From: Halieaceae bacterium
Lineage (GTDB): Bacteria; Pseudomonadota; Gammaproteobacteria; Pseudomonadales; Halieaceae
Assembly (NCBI GenBank): GCA_024640505.1
Contig: JAHEEV010000001.1
Location: forward strand, 55,960 to 119,959
DNA length: 64,000 nt
Direction of reading: 5' to 3'
Shown: one piece after another, positions 1 through 10,778 of the stretch
How the letters are laid out: the number at the start of each line of letters is the position of its first letter
Numbering within the stretch: position 1 is the stretch's first letter
Notes under the pieces: generated by a model
What the model saw: the letters and a program-made list of their open reading frames with translations, nothing else
Told to the model about the DNA's origin: nothing
The model's database searches: none
Made by a program: the position numbers and the translations under genes

Positions 1-77
1 GATTACTATCAAACTACATTGTGGACAGTTTGTCCGAAATTTTCCTCTTTTGGTATGACATAAATCAGCGAATAGTG

Positions 78-2273
78 ATGAAACCGATCTCCACCGCGCC
101 CACCAAGGGTAACGATGTACGTCGTGTGCTGCAGGGTCGCCACCACGATCCCTTCGAAGTGCTGGGCAGCCACCGCGAAGGGTCCGGCTGGGTGGTGCGT
201 GCCCAGCTGCCGGGCACGGCAGAGGCCCGGCTTGTGGTGGGGCAGGACACCGTTGAGATGGAGCGCTTGCCGGAGACCGACTTCTTCACCGCCCGGCTCG
301 AGGGCAGTGTATGCCCGTCCTACCGCCTGCGCTGGCGGCAGGGTGAGGGCGATTGGCGGGAAGCGGAGGATCCCTACCGGTTCGGGCCAATTATCGGCGA
401 TCTGGACCTGCACCTGTTCGCGGAGGGCAGGCACCACCATATCTACCGGGTACTGGGCGCCCATCCCTGTGAACATGAGGGCGTGGCCGGCGTGCGTTTT
501 GCCACCTGGGCCCCGAATGCCGGGCGCGTCAGTGTGGTGGGCAATTTCAACCGCTGGCACGGACTGGCACACCCGATGCGCGTGCGTGGACAGAGTGGCG
601 TATGGGAGCTGTTCATCCCCGGCCTGGTTGCCGGCGAGACCTACAAGTTCGAGGTGCTCGACGCCAACGGCAAACTGCAGTTGAAGGCTGATCCCTACGG
701 CAATCGCTTTGAAATGCGGCCGGCCAACGCTGCCCTGGTGTGTGGTGACTCCGCGTTCGAGTGGGGCGATAGTGCGTGGCTGGAACAGCGCGCCGCCTGG
801 GATTGGCAGCACGCCCCGGTGTCCATTTACGAATTTCACCCCGGTTCCTGGCGGCGGGACGAACAGGGTAACTTCCTGAACTTTCGCGACATGGCGGAGC
901 TGTTGGCAGACTACGTACTGGGGCTGGGCTTCACCCATGTGGAGCTGCTGCCTATCATGGAGCACCCGCTGGATGACTCCTGGGGATACCAGTGCACCGG
1001 TTACTTTGCCCCCAGCCAGCGCTTCGGCAGCCCTGACGATTTCCGCTATTTCGTGGACCTGCTGCACCGGCGCGGCATCGGGGTGATCCTGGACTGGGTG
1101 CCGGCCCATTTTCCGCGGGATGCCCACGCACTGGCGCGTTTCGACGGGACGGCCCTCTATGAGCACGAGGACCCGCGGCGCGGCGAGCATACCGACTGGG
1201 GCACCCTGATCTTCAACTACGGCCGGAACGAGGTGAAGAACTTCCTGCTGGCCAGCGCCAACTACTGGCTGGAGGAGTTTCATCTCGACGGCCTCAGGGT
1301 GGATGCCGTGGCCTCCATGCTGTACCTGGATTATTCCCGCAAGGCGGGCGAGTGGGAGCCGAATATCCATGGCGGCCGGGAGAACCTGGAAGCCATCGAA
1401 TTCCTGCGGGAGCTGAATGCGCTGACCCATGGTCGCCACCCGGGAACGCTGACCATCGCCGAGGAATCCACCGCCTGGCCCCAGGTCACCCGCCCGACCT
1501 GGGTCGGGGGGCTGGGTTTTTCCATGAAGTGGAACATGGGATGGATGCACGACACCCTGAGCTACATGTCACATGAGCCGATCTACCGGCAGTTCCATCA
1601 CGACCAGCTCACCTTCGGCCTGATGTACGCCTTCACGGAAAATTTCCTCCTGCCCTTCTCCCACGATGAGGTGGTGCATGGCAAGAAGTCCATGCTGGGC
1701 AAGATGCCCGGCGATGAGTGGCAGCGCTTTGCCAACCTGCGGCTGCTCTACACCTACATGTACACCTATCCCGGCACCAAGCTGTTGTTCATGGGCAGTG
1801 AGTTCGGCGAGCCCGGCGAATGGCGCCACCAGGGCCAGCTCTCCTGGTGGCTGCTCGATCAGGCGCCCCACCGCGGTCTGCAGCAGCTGGTGTCCGACCT
1901 GAACCAGCTGTACCGCTCAGAGCCCAGCTTTCATCGCCAGGAGTTCACCCCAGAGGGCTTCGAGTGGATCGATTGTCATGACAGTACCCAGTCGGTTTTG
2001 AGCTATGTGCGCCGTGACGGCAGCGACTACCACCTGGTGGTGCTCAATTTTACCCCGGTGGTGCGCCGCTTCTACCGTATCGGGGTTCCCGACGCGTGCA
2101 CCTATCACGAGGTATTCAATTCGGACTCACACTATTACGGTGGCAGCGATGTCGGTAACGGGCTGCCGGTGGAGAGCGAGGACACGCCCTGGATGGGGCG
2201 CTCCCACTCCATCAGCCTGACGATACCGCCGCTGGGTGCGCTGGTGCTGAAGCCCGCTGCCGGGTGCAACTGA
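78..2273 (+). CDS. glgB: 1,4-alpha-glucan branching enzyme
   Basis: Transfers alpha-1,4 glucan segments to form alpha-1,6 branches in glycogen, in the cytoplasm. The N-terminal half holds carbohydrate-binding (CBM48-type) modules and the rest is a GH13 barrel. The GH13 signatures are visible: the nucleophile Asp in RVDAVAS (about D409), the acid/base Glu in AEES (about E462/E463) and the third acid in SHDEV (about D530). The 731 residues match GlgB of E. coli (about 728). The ATG at 78 starts MKPIS; an in-frame GTG at 21 would add 19 atypical residues, and neither has a strong ribosome site. It is the first gene of glgB-glgA-glgP, four bases before glgA. Confidence 0.96.
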   Translation: MKPISTAPTKGNDVRRVLQGRHHDPFEVLGSHREGSGWVVRAQLPGTAEARLVVGQDTVEMERLPETDFFTARLEGSVCPSYRLRWRQGEGDWREAEDPYRFGPIIGDLDLHLFAEGRHHHIYRVLGAHPCEHEGVAGVRFATWAPNAGRVSVVGNFNRWHGLAHPMRVRGQSGVWELFIPGLVAGETYKFEVLDANGKLQLKADPYGNRFEMRPANAALVCGDSAFEWGDSAWLEQRAAWDWQHAPVSIYEFHPGSWRRDEQGNFLNFRDMAELLADYVLGLGFTHVELLPIMEHPLDDSWGYQCTGYFAPSQRFGSPDDFRYFVDLLHRRGIGVILDWVPAHFPRDAHALARFDGTALYEHEDPRRGEHTDWGTLIFNYGRNEVKNFLLASANYWLEEFHLDGLRVDAVASMLYLDYSRKAGEWEPNIHGGRENLEAIEFLRELNALTHGRHPGTLTIAEESTAWPQVTRPTWVGGLGFSMKWNMGWMHDTLSYMSHEPIYRQFHHDQLTFGLMYAFTENFLLPFSHDEVVHGKKSMLGKMPGDEWQRFANLRLLYTYMYTYPGTKLLFMGSEFGEPGEWRHQGQLSWWLLDQAPHRGLQQLVSDLNQLYRSEPSFHRQEFTPEGFEWIDCHDSTQSVLSYVRRDGSDYHLVVLNFTPVVRRFYRIGVPDACTYHEVFNSDSHYYGGSDVGNGLPVESEDTPWMGRSHSISLTIPPLGALVLKPAAGCN

Positions 2274-2277
2274 TCCG

Positions 2278-3714
2278 ATGAAGCTGCTGTTCGTCGCCAG
2301 CGAGGCGTTCCCGCTGGTCAAGACCGGTGGGCTGGCGGATGTCGCCGGCAGCCTGCCGGCAGCCCTGGCGGAAGAGGGTGTGGAGGTGCGCCTGCTGTTG
2401 CCCGCCTACCAGAGTGTGCTGGAGAGTGTCAGCCAGGCGGAGCTCGTGGCTGAACTGGAGCTGGCGGGAACCGGGATCCGAATCCTGCAAACGGTTCTGC
2501 CGGGCACGGACGTGGTGACCTGGCTGCTGCAGCACTCCAATTTCTCCGACCGTCACGGCAACCCCTATCACGACGCCCACGGCGACCCGTGGCCCGACAA
2601 TGCGGATCGGTTCATGCTGCTGTCGCGTCTGGCGGCGCTGATCAGTACCGAGGATACTGCGCTCGGCTGGCGGCCGGATGTGCTGCACTGCAACGACTGG
2701 CATACAGCCCCTGCCATCGCGCTTGTCCATCTCAGTGCGCGGCGGCCGCTCACCGTATTCACCATTCACAACCTGGCCCACATGGGCATCTTCGACCGGG
2801 ATACGTTCAACCGGCTGCATTTACCGCAGCAGCTGTGGGACGACGGGAGCATGGAATTCTACGGTCAGTGCAGCTTCATCAAGGGCGGGCTGGTTTTTGC
2901 CGACTACATCACGACCGTGAGCCCGACCTACGCCGATGAGATCTGCCGCGCCCCCGGCGGCATGGGCCTGGAAGGTCTGCTGAGCCATCGCCGTGACCGC
3001 CTGTCGGGCATCCTCAACGGCATCGATAGCAATGTGTGGGACCCGGGGAATGACACCCACCTGGAATACGTCTACGACGTGGAGTCCCTCGACAGGAAGG
3101 CACTCAACAAGAGCGCTCTCCAGGCGGCCATCGGGCTGGAGCAGGTCGCGGACCGGCCGTTGATCGGCTTCATCGGACGGCTGGCGGAACAGAAAGGGCT
3201 GGAGCTGATGTTGCCGGTGCTGGAGGAGATCCTCGCCATCCCGGCGCAACTGGTTCTGCTGGGAACGGGAGAGGCGGAGTACGAACATGCCCTGGGCACG
3301 CTGGCGGTTTCAAATCCCGGCACCATGGCGGTCGTGCTGGCCTATAATGAGACCCTGGCTCACCGGATCGAGGCGGCAGCGGATATATTCCTGATGCCAT
3401 CGCTGTTCGAACCCTGCGGGCTCAACCAGCTGTACAGCCTGCGCTATGGGACACTGCCGCTGGTGCGGGAAGTCGGAGGCCTGGCAGACACGGTGGTGGA
3501 TGCCGATGCCGCCAACCTGGCGGCGGGCAGTGCTACCGGTTTTATGTTTCGTGAGCCCGACGCGGCCGAGCTTCTCGCCACGGTGCAGCGAGCTACCGCA
3601 CTGTGGCACGACGGGGCTGCCTGGAAGCGGATGCAATTGACGGCCATGCAGCAGGATTTTTCCTGGCAGCGAAGCGCCCGGCGCTATCTGGAACTGTATC
3701 GTTCCGACAACTGA
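2278..3714 (+). CDS. glgA: Glycogen synthase (ADP-glucose type)
   Basis: Adds glucose from ADP-glucose to the non-reducing end of glycogen; a GT5 family enzyme with two Rossmann-like lobes. The nucleotide-sugar loop KTGGLADV is at residues 15-22, and the C-terminal EPCGLNQ motif with the expected catalytic Glu is at about residue 378. The length of 478 is typical of bacterial GlgA (about 477). It begins four bases after the glgB stop, so translation is probably coupled. The glgC gene that would supply ADP-glucose is not in this window. Confidence 0.96.
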   Translation: MKLLFVASEAFPLVKTGGLADVAGSLPAALAEEGVEVRLLLPAYQSVLESVSQAELVAELELAGTGIRILQTVLPGTDVVTWLLQHSNFSDRHGNPYHDAHGDPWPDNADRFMLLSRLAALISTEDTALGWRPDVLHCNDWHTAPAIALVHLSARRPLTVFTIHNLAHMGIFDRDTFNRLHLPQQLWDDGSMEFYGQCSFIKGGLVFADYITTVSPTYADEICRAPGGMGLEGLLSHRRDRLSGILNGIDSNVWDPGNDTHLEYVYDVESLDRKALNKSALQAAIGLEQVADRPLIGFIGRLAEQKGLELMLPVLEEILAIPAQLVLLGTGEAEYEHALGTLAVSNPGTMAVVLAYNETLAHRIEAAADIFLMPSLFEPCGLNQLYSLRYGTLPLVREVGGLADTVVDADAANLAAGSATGFMFREPDAAELLATVQRATALWHDGAAWKRMQLTAMQQDFSWQRSARRYLELYRSDN

Positions 3715-3734
3715 GATTGAGGTAGGAAAAGGCA

Positions 3735-6281
3735 ATGCCCGGTTCAATATTTCCGCTTGAAGTACAGCCCCGTATCCCGAAGCAGCTCGATCGCCTGCCC
3801 GAACTGGCCGACGACCTGATGTACAGCTGGGAGCGTTCCATGCGTTCCCTGTTTGTCCGCCTGGACAGGGAACTGTGGGAGGCCTGTGGTCATAACCCGA
3901 AGGCGTTCCTGCGCCGGGTCTCCCAGCACCGCCTGGACGAAGCGGTGCAGGACCGCTCCTACATGGAAGACTACCGGCGGGCCATCGCCGCCTACGACTC
4001 CTACCGGGAACACCGCGGCCGGCCGGAACTGGCGGAGCTGTTCGATCCGCAGGAGGACCTTATCGCCTACTTCTGCCTGGAGTTCGGCTTTCATGAGAGC
4101 TTCCCCATCTATTCGGGGGGACTCGGCATCCTGGCGGGCGACCACTGCAAGGCTGCCAGCGACGTGGGCCTGCCCTTCGTGGCGATCGGTCTGCTTTACG
4201 ACATGGGCTACTTCACCCAGATCATCGACGGTCACGGTCACCAACAGGTCACGCACACGCGCTCCCATCCGCACGACCTGCCCGTCAGGCCGACCCTGAC
4301 GGAGTCGGGCCAGCACCTTACGCTGGAGCTCGAATTCCCCGGGCGCGTTCTCAAGGTGCGGGTGTGGACCGCACAGGCCGGTCATATCCGGCTGTACCTG
4401 CTGGACACCAACATTCCCGATAATTCCGAAGCGGATCGCGCCATCACTCACCAGTTGTACGGCGGCGACCGGGAAATGCGCCTGCAGCAGGAACTGGTAC
4501 TGGGCGTCGGGGGAGTGAGGGCCCTGCGGGCACTGGGGCTGCGCCCCACGGTATGGCATATCAATGAAGGCCACGCCGCCTTCCAGTTGCTCGAGCGCTG
4601 TCGCTTCCGCATGCAGGAGGGGATGGATTTCGAGACCGCCAGGGAACTGGTGGCGGGGGGCACGGTCTTCACCACCCACACACCGGTGCCCGCTGGCCAC
4701 GATATCTTCGACAAGCACCTCATCGAGAAGTATTTTGCCCCGGTGGCCGAATCCCTGGGCCACACTATCGACAGCATTTATGCCCTTGGCGCCAACCATG
4801 GGCCCGGTTTCAACATGACCAGCCTCGCACTGCGCGGCTCGCGATTCCACAACGGCGTGAGCCGCATTCACGGCGAGGTCGCCGCGGAGATGGAGGCCGG
4901 TGTCTGGCCGCAGATTCCCCACGAGGAGAATCCCATCACCCACGTCACCAACGGGGTTCACCTGCAGACGTTCCTGGCCCGGGACTGGGTCAGCCTGTTC
5001 GACCTGCGCTTCGACGACTGGCGCAACGAGTTGCTCAATGAGGAGTACTGGGAGCGGCTGGATGAAATCCCCGACTTTCATTACTGGAGTATCCACAAGG
5101 CCCTCAAGCAGCAGTTGCTGCGCCGGGTGCATGAACTGGTGCTCAATCAGCAGCAACGCAATGGGCTGAGCGACGCCATGATAGAGCGTATGGTGCGCTT
5201 CGTCGCAGACCCGGACAGCGACGTGCTGGTGATGGGTTTCGCCCGGCGTTTCGCAACCTACAAGCGCGCCGCCATGCTCTTTGCCGAGCCGGAGCGCCTG
5301 GCCCGGGTGCTCAACGATCCCGAGCGGCCGGCCATCGTCATCTTTGCCGGCAAGGCGCACCCCCACGACCAGCCGGGGCAGGACCTGATCAAACAGATCC
5401 ACGACTACTCGCTGCACCCCGATTTCATCGGCAAGATCATCCTGCTGGAAGGCTATGACATGTCCCTGGCCCGGCATATGGTTACCGGCGTCGACGTGTG
5501 GCTCAACACCCCGGAATACCCCCTCGAGGCCAGTGGTACCTCCGGCCAGAAGGCGGGACTCAATGGTGTGGTCAACCTCAGCGTGCTGGATGGCTGGTGG
5601 GGCGAGGGCTACAACGGCCACAACGGCTGGGCGATCACGCCGCGGGACTCCCAGTTCAACGAGGAGCACCGCCACTGGGAGGAGGCCAACGATCTGCTCA
5701 ACATCATCGAACATGAAATGCTGCCGCTCTACTACCGGCGCGATGGCGGGGGCTACTCGTCCGAGTGGGTCGAGCTGTCCAAGGCTTCCATGAAATCCAC
5801 GATCCCGCGGTTCAATGCCCAGCGAATGCTGATGGATTATGTCCACAAGCTCTACTGGCCCGCGCGCCAGCAGCGACGCAGGCTGGAGGCAAACGGCGGG
5901 CAGCTGGCCCGTGAGCTCGCTCACTGGAAACACCGTGTACGTGACGCCTGGCCGGGGGTCGTGGTCCAGCTGATGCTGCAGCCGCCAGCGCACCTCTATC
6001 ATGACGAAAAAATACTGCTGCAGGTGAGAGCCGACCTGAATGGCCTGTCGGCACAGGATGTCAGGCTGGAATGCCTGTTCGGACGACAACAGCCCGATGG
6101 CAAGTTCGAGTTGAAGCAGCAGGCAGAACTTTCGACCACGGGAGAAAGCGATGGTTACACGCAGTTCGAGATTGAGCTGGCGCCGGAAATCGCCGGCCTG
6201 CAGTATTACAAATTGCGTATGTACCCGTATAGCGACGCCCTCAGCCATCCCTTCGAAACCGGGTGCATGATCTGGATATGA
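3735..6281 (+). CDS. glgP: Alpha-glucan phosphorylase, DUF3417-type
   Basis: Phosphorolysis of alpha-1,4 glucans to glucose-1-phosphate; GT35 family with pyridoxal phosphate. The N-terminal ~110 residues (SWERSMRSLFVRLDRELWE) are the DUF3417 region that marks the second alpha-glucan phosphorylase branch, rather than the E. coli GlgP/MalP branch. The cofactor-binding motif GTSGQKAGLNG is present, with Lys at about residue 606. The 848 residues fit this branch. AGGTAGGAAA precedes the ATG at a suitable distance. It sits 20 bases after glgA, so synthesis, branching and degradation share a transcript. The long open frame on the opposite strand here is a codon-bias shadow. Confidence 0.94.
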   Translation: MPGSIFPLEVQPRIPKQLDRLPELADDLMYSWERSMRSLFVRLDRELWEACGHNPKAFLRRVSQHRLDEAVQDRSYMEDYRRAIAAYDSYREHRGRPELAELFDPQEDLIAYFCLEFGFHESFPIYSGGLGILAGDHCKAASDVGLPFVAIGLLYDMGYFTQIIDGHGHQQVTHTRSHPHDLPVRPTLTESGQHLTLELEFPGRVLKVRVWTAQAGHIRLYLLDTNIPDNSEADRAITHQLYGGDREMRLQQELVLGVGGVRALRALGLRPTVWHINEGHAAFQLLERCRFRMQEGMDFETARELVAGGTVFTTHTPVPAGHDIFDKHLIEKYFAPVAESLGHTIDSIYALGANHGPGFNMTSLALRGSRFHNGVSRIHGEVAAEMEAGVWPQIPHEENPITHVTNGVHLQTFLARDWVSLFDLRFDDWRNELLNEEYWERLDEIPDFHYWSIHKALKQQLLRRVHELVLNQQQRNGLSDAMIERMVRFVADPDSDVLVMGFARRFATYKRAAMLFAEPERLARVLNDPERPAIVIFAGKAHPHDQPGQDLIKQIHDYSLHPDFIGKIILLEGYDMSLARHMVTGVDVWLNTPEYPLEASGTSGQKAGLNGVVNLSVLDGWWGEGYNGHNGWAITPRDSQFNEEHRHWEEANDLLNIIEHEMLPLYYRRDGGGYSSEWVELSKASMKSTIPRFNAQRMLMDYVHKLYWPARQQRRRLEANGGQLARELAHWKHRVRDAWPGVVVQLMLQPPAHLYHDEKILLQVRADLNGLSAQDVRLECLFGRQQPDGKFELKQQAELSTTGESDGYTQFEIELAPEIAGLQYYKLRMYPYSDALSHPFETGCMIWI

Positions 6282-6306
6282 GACCGGGAAAACAGGCCGA
6301 ACTGAC

Positions 6307-7578
6307 GTGAGCAGACCCGCGAGGCTGTTGTGCTTGATCGCCCTGGCGGCACTGGTGCCCCCGTTGGCACACGCCAGTGGCGCCGGGGACAGCTTTACTC
6401 GCCACACGTTGCTGCTCATCCTGATGATCACCCTCGCGGATGTCTGCGGCTTTCTTTTCGAGCGTATGGGGATGGCCGAGATCCTGGGCGAGATCTACGC
6501 CGGCATCCTGCTGGGTAACCTGGCCCTGGTGGGCATCGATTACCCGGTCGGGGAATTACTGCGCACCAGCGAATTCATGCAGTACTCTTCCGAGCTGGCC
6601 CTGGTGTTGCTGCTGTTCCTGGTGGGCCTGGAATCCGACATGAGTTCCCTGCTGCGGGCGGGGCGCAATGCCGTCGCCGTGGCAGTGGGTGGGGTGGTGA
6701 TGCCCATTGGGCTGGGGATCGGTGCCGCCGCGTTGCTGGGCTTCGCCGACGGCCTCCAGGGCTGGTTTGTGGGCGCGATGCTCGCCGCCACGTCGGTGGG
6801 CATCACTGCCAAACTGCTCGGGGAGAGCGACCTGGTCCAGACGCCGTCCGCGGAAGTCATACTGGGTGCGGCCGTGATCGATGACGTACTGGGTATCATG
6901 CTGCTGGCGGTCCTGGCCAGTGTGGCCTCGACCGGCGATTTCTCGGGCGGTGACCTGGCCTGGATTATCCTCAAGGCGGTGCTGTTCTTCGTCGGTGCCG
7001 TGTTTATCGGGCAGAAACTGATGCCCGGGGCCGTGCAGGTGGTCTCGCTCACCAAGCACTCCAGTTTCTGGACCGGATTTGCCCTCTGCCTGGCCCTGGC
7101 CTTCGCCCAATTGGCGGCCTATGCGGGGCTGGCCCCGCTGATCGGCGCCTTTGTGGCCGGGCTGCTGCTGGATGACGTCTACTTCCGGGTCGGTCAAGCT
7201 CTGGACAAGCATCGGCTGGAGGAGTTGGTCAAGCCGATCAGTGACATCATGATCACCATATTCTTCGTGGGGATCGGTGCCCAGGTGAAGTTGGATACGC
7301 TCGCCTCTCCCAAGGTATTGCTGATTATCGTGACCCTCACGGTTGTGGCCGTCATCTCCAAGGCTGCGGCCGGATTCCTGGCCAGGGGCAAGGAGTATGA
7401 CCGGCTGGGCATAGGATTCGGCATGATCCCGCGGGGCGAGGTGGGCCTGGTGTTTGCAGCCTATGCTCTCAGTCATGGGGTGTTCTGCTGCGAAACCTAC
7501 TCCGCCCTGGTGATGGTGGTGCTGCTGACCACCCTGGTAGGACCGATTTTGCTGAAACCGCGACTGGCCCATTTCTGA
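6307..7578 (+). CDS. Cation/proton antiporter, CPA2 (KefB-like) membrane domain
   Basis: Inner-membrane monovalent cation/H+ exchanger. A signal-like first segment (CLIALAALVPPLAHA) is followed by about twelve hydrophobic helices. VIDDVLGIMLLAVLAS (around residues 190-205) carries the twin Asp typical of CPA-family ion sites, and MIPRGEVGL near residue 375 is also typical of the CPA2 group. At 423 residues it lacks the C-terminal RCK/TrkA-N domain of KefB/KefC, so it is a membrane-domain-only member. The GTG start is the only one that keeps the leader, and no strong ribosome site is seen. It begins 25 bases after glgP. The ion (Na+ or K+) cannot be told from the sequence. Confidence 0.85.
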   Translation: MSRPARLLCLIALAALVPPLAHASGAGDSFTRHTLLLILMITLADVCGFLFERMGMAEILGEIYAGILLGNLALVGIDYPVGELLRTSEFMQYSSELALVLLLFLVGLESDMSSLLRAGRNAVAVAVGGVVMPIGLGIGAAALLGFADGLQGWFVGAMLAATSVGITAKLLGESDLVQTPSAEVILGAAVIDDVLGIMLLAVLASVASTGDFSGGDLAWIILKAVLFFVGAVFIGQKLMPGAVQVVSLTKHSSFWTGFALCLALAFAQLAAYAGLAPLIGAFVAGLLLDDVYFRVGQALDKHRLEELVKPISDIMITIFFVGIGAQVKLDTLASPKVLLIIVTLTVVAVISKAAAGFLARGKEYDRLGIGFGMIPRGEVGLVFAAYALSHGVFCCETYSALVMVVLLTTLVGPILLKPRLAHF

Positions 7579-7646
7579 TGGTGCACCGCTTTCACACAAC
7601 GGTCATGATCCCTGGTGTAGACTGGTTTGTCTGAAGTGAGGTTACC

Positions 7647-8429
7647 GTGAGTGCGCCAAGACTTTACCTGTCGCTGATACCCCAGGCGCTGATCGCGTCG
7701 ATGCTGGATCCCGAGTCCTTCGGCCGCTACTACGCGGTGGGCTCCAAAGTAAACTCGCGGGGCGAGGCCATCTTTTTCGAAGTCGACCCGGCGGGCATAC
7801 CGGCGGGAGAGTTTCCCCTCAATCTCATCGATGAGCGCTGTGTTCCCAAGGCGGATGGCAGCCCGAAGAAATCCGTCTACCTGGGGATTTACCGCGTACT
7901 GTCCAGGATTCCTGTTTCTGCGCTGGGCAGGCTCTACCTGGTGACCCGGGACGGGATCACGCTGGAGTTGTCCCGGTCCGAGTACATTCGCGAGCCGGAG
8001 CGGCAGGCGCACCTGTACCAGGAGTTCTGCCCTATCAGTCCCATGGTGGCGAGCTGCCTTGAGCCGAGGGAATTCTGCCTCTCCATTACCGATACCTCGC
8101 GGCCGGTCCACGTGCCCCGTATCGTATTCTCCCAACTGCATCTGCGGGGTCTGGCCAGCGATCCCGAAAACGGCGAGGCCCGCGATCTTCCCTATCCGAA
8201 CCTGCCGCATATACGGGACGTGCTCGCGTCGCTGTTGGCCAGCGACGAAAAGAAAAGCAAGCTGGTGCTGAAACAGGTCAATGAAGGCGTTTTTTACCGT
8301 ACCATTCGCGGCGGTTTCTACGTGGGGGACCAGGAGGATTTTGCGTTCTACGGGCTGCCCGACGAGGAAGAGCTCGAGAGGGATCACTACGCCTGGTGGC
8401 GCTCCGCGCAGATGCCCTACCTGGGATGA
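7647..8429 (+). CDS. Unrecognised 260-residue cytoplasmic protein
   Basis: No family is recognised. The product is soluble, with no signal peptide or membrane helix, and mixed alpha/beta in look. Acidic and aromatic residues increase at the end (YVGDQEDFAFYGLPDEEELERDHYAWW). The GTG start is supported by GAGG five bases upstream. It lies 68 bases after the antiporter and 96 bases before the membrane pyrophosphatase, on the same strand. Neighbouring ion-motive genes hint at, but do not prove, a shared role. Codon use matches its neighbours and a full reading frame is kept, so it is very probably a real gene. Confidence 0.75.
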   Translation: MSAPRLYLSLIPQALIASMLDPESFGRYYAVGSKVNSRGEAIFFEVDPAGIPAGEFPLNLIDERCVPKADGSPKKSVYLGIYRVLSRIPVSALGRLYLVTRDGITLELSRSEYIREPERQAHLYQEFCPISPMVASCLEPREFCLSITDTSRPVHVPRIVFSQLHLRGLASDPENGEARDLPYPNLPHIRDVLASLLASDEKKSKLVLKQVNEGVFYRTIRGGFYVGDQEDFAFYGLPDEEELERDHYAWWRSAQMPYLG

Positions 8430-8525
8430 CGTCGGGTAGTACAGCGCGCTGTAGGGTGGTGTCTATGAGGCAGGGAGAGCCGGGTCCGCGAAGGGGCCGC
8501 ACGTTGTTAGGGAAGCGACAGACCT

Positions 8526-10721
8526 ATGATTGAACCCATGTTCTGGCTGGCACCGGCCGCCGCTCTCACCGGGCTGTTGTTTGCCGGGTTTTTCTTCCTG
8601 GAGATGAAGCGGGAGGACGAGGGTACCGAGACCATGCGCACCATCGGGGCGCATGTGCGCGAGGGCGCCATGGCCTATCTGCGCCAGCAGTACCGCATCA
8701 TGGTGCTCGTCTTCCTGGGCCTCGCGCTGTTGTTTGCGCTGCTCGCCTACGGTCTGGGCGTGCAGAACCCCTGGCTGCCGTTTACCTTTCTTGGCGGCGG
8801 TTTCTTCTCCGCCCTGGCCGGCTACCTGGGCATGCAGACCGCCACCCTGGCTTCCACGCGAACAGCGGCCGCGGCTCGCACCTCCCTGGAGCGGGGTTTG
8901 CGCATCTCTTTCCGCAGCGGGGCGGTGATCGGACTGGTGGTGGTGGGTCTGGGTCTGGGCAATCTGGTCGTCTGGTTTCTACTGGTCAATGCGCTGACTC
9001 CCGGGTCCGCCGACGACGGCCACCGGATGGTGCTGGTTACCACGTCGGTACTCACTTTCAGTATGGGCGCGTCCCTGCAGGCGCTGTTCGCCCGGGTCGG
9101 GGGTGGCATCTATACCAAGGCGGCGGACGTGGGTGCCGACCTGGTGGGCAAGGTGGAGGCGGGCATTCCCGAGGACGATCCGCGTAACCCGGCGGTGATC
9201 GCGGACAACGTGGGCGACAACGTGGGCGATGTGGCGGGCATGGGGGCGGATCTGTTCGAGTCCTACTGTGGTTCGATTCTGGCTGCCTGTGCCCTGGGTG
9301 CGGCCGCCTTCGTCGGCGACACCGCGCTGCAGGCCCGTGCCGTCAGCGCGCCCTTCGTGATTGCCGGGCTGGGCATTCTCCTGTCGATACTCGGGGTATT
9401 CCTGGTAAGGACCTCCGAGGATGCGGACCAGAAAGATCTGTTGCAGGCTCTGTCCCGGGGGATCTACACCAGTGCCGCGCTGGTGGTTGTGGCTTCCCTG
9501 GGGGGGCTGTACCTCCTGGATATGCCGAATCTGTGGGGCACCTGGGGCGCCGTGATCACCGGGCTGGTTACGGGTATTGTCATCGGTCGAGCGACCGAGT
9601 ATTCCACGTCCCCTTCTTTCAGGCCCACCCGTTCGATCGCGGAGTCGGCGGAAAGCGGGCCGGGCACTGCCATCATTTCCGGCATTGGCGTGGGCATGCT
9701 CTCTACCGCGGTGCCGGTCATGGCCGTTGTGGTCGGCACGCTGCTGGCGTTTCTCTGCAGCGCCCAGTTTGACGTCGGTAATGTCACCCAGGGTCTTTAT
9801 GGCGTGGCCATAGCGGCGGTGGGCATGCTGTCCACCCTGGGCATCACCCTGGCCAGCGACGCCTACGGTCCGATTGCCGACAACGCCGGCGGCAATGCGG
9901 AGATGAGCGGGCTCGGTCCCGAGGTGCGGGCACGCACCGACGCGCTGGACTCCCTGGGCAATACCACCGCGGCGACCGGCAAGGGTTTTGCCATCGGCTC
10001 TGCGGCTCTCACCGCGCTGGCATTGATTGCCTCCTACCTGGAGGTCATCCGGATCGAACTGCTCAAGACCGGGCAGACCGAGCTGGCGCTGACCGGAGGC
10101 CTGCAGGTCCCCATTCGCGAGGCAGGGCTGCGGGAGTTCATGATTTACTATGACGTCACCCTGCTCAACCCTATCGTGCTGGTATCGATTTTCATGGGCG
10201 CCATGGTGGCCTTCGTGTTCAGCGGACTTACCATGCAGGCCGTGGGCCGGGCCGCCGGCCTGATGGTGGAAGAGGTGCGGCGACAGTTCAGCTCCGACCC
10301 GGGAATCCTGCAGGGCACGTCACAACCGGATTATGCGCGCTGTGTGGAGATCTCCACCGTGGGTGCCCAGCGGGAGATGATCCTGCCCTCCGTCATAGCC
10401 GCTCTGGCGCCCATCCTGGTCAGCCTCCTGCTCGGCGTCGCGGGCGTCATCGGGCTGCTGGTGGGTGGTCTGTCCGCGGGCTTTGTGATGGCTATCTTCC
10501 TGTCGAATGCGGGGGGCGCCTGGGACAACGCCAAAAAGTATATCGAAGCGGGTAATCACGGGGGCAAGAGCTCGCCGGCCCACCGTGCCTCGGTGATCGG
10601 CGATACCGTGGGTGACCCCTTCAAGGACACCTCCGGGCCCAGCCTCAATATACTGATCAAGTTGATGAGTATCATCGCCATATCCATGGCGGGGGTGGCG
10701 GTGTCCTACAGCCTGGTTTAG
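8526..10721 (+). CDS. hppA: Membrane-bound proton/sodium-translocating pyrophosphatase
   Basis: Couples hydrolysis of cytoplasmic pyrophosphate to H+ or Na+ export across the inner membrane. The 731 residues form about sixteen hydrophobic helices. The substrate loop [22 protein letters not shown] and the following DNVGDNVGD are intact, as is the C-terminal [24 protein letters not shown] around residue 482 has Ala where K+-independent enzymes carry Lys, which predicts the K+-dependent class (family knowledge). H+ versus Na+ transport cannot be decided here. The ATG at 8526 has a poor ribosome site. Pyrophosphate from ADP-glucose and acyl-CoA synthesis would be natural substrate. Confidence 0.95.
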   Translation: MIEPMFWLAPAAALTGLLFAGFFFLEMKREDEGTETMRTIGAHVREGAMAYLRQQYRIMVLVFLGLALLFALLAYGLGVQNPWLPFTFLGGGFFSALAGYLGMQTATLASTRTAAAARTSLERGLRISFRSGAVIGLVVVGLGLGNLVVWFLLVNALTPGSADDGHRMVLVTTSVLTFSMGASLQALFARVGGGIYTKAADVGADLVGKVEAGIPEDDPRNPAVIADNVGDNVGDVAGMGADLFESYCGSILAACALGAAAFVGDTALQARAVSAPFVIAGLGILLSILGVFLVRTSEDADQKDLLQALSRGIYTSAALVVVASLGGLYLLDMPNLWGTWGAVITGLVTGIVIGRATEYSTSPSFRPTRSIAESAESGPGTAIISGIGVGMLSTAVPVMAVVVGTLLAFLCSAQFDVGNVTQGLYGVAIAAVGMLSTLGITLASDAYGPIADNAGGNAEMSGLGPEVRARTDALDSLGNTTAATGKGFAIGSAALTALALIASYLEVIRIELLKTGQTELALTGGLQVPIREAGLREFMIYYDVTLLNPIVLVSIFMGAMVAFVFSGLTMQAVGRAAGLMVEEVRRQFSSDPGILQGTSQPDYARCVEISTVGAQREMILPSVIAALAPILVSLLLGVAGVIGLLVGGLSAGFVMAIFLSNAGGAWDNAKKYIEAGNHGGKSSPAHRASVIGDTVGDPFKDTSGPSLNILIKLMSIIAISMAGVAVSYSLV

Positions 10722-10778
10722 TTCCCCGGGCGGGCACCGGCGGTTTCGGGAGGCGCGAGCCGGTCCTCAGGCTCAGGC

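Noticed and set aside
9..1550. 513-codon open frame on the minus strand
   Set aside because: Antisense shadow of glgB; His/Gln/Val-rich composition and no family likeness.
3744..6431. 895-codon open frame on the minus strand
   Set aside because: Antisense shadow of glgP caused by GC-rich third codon positions; composition is not protein-like.
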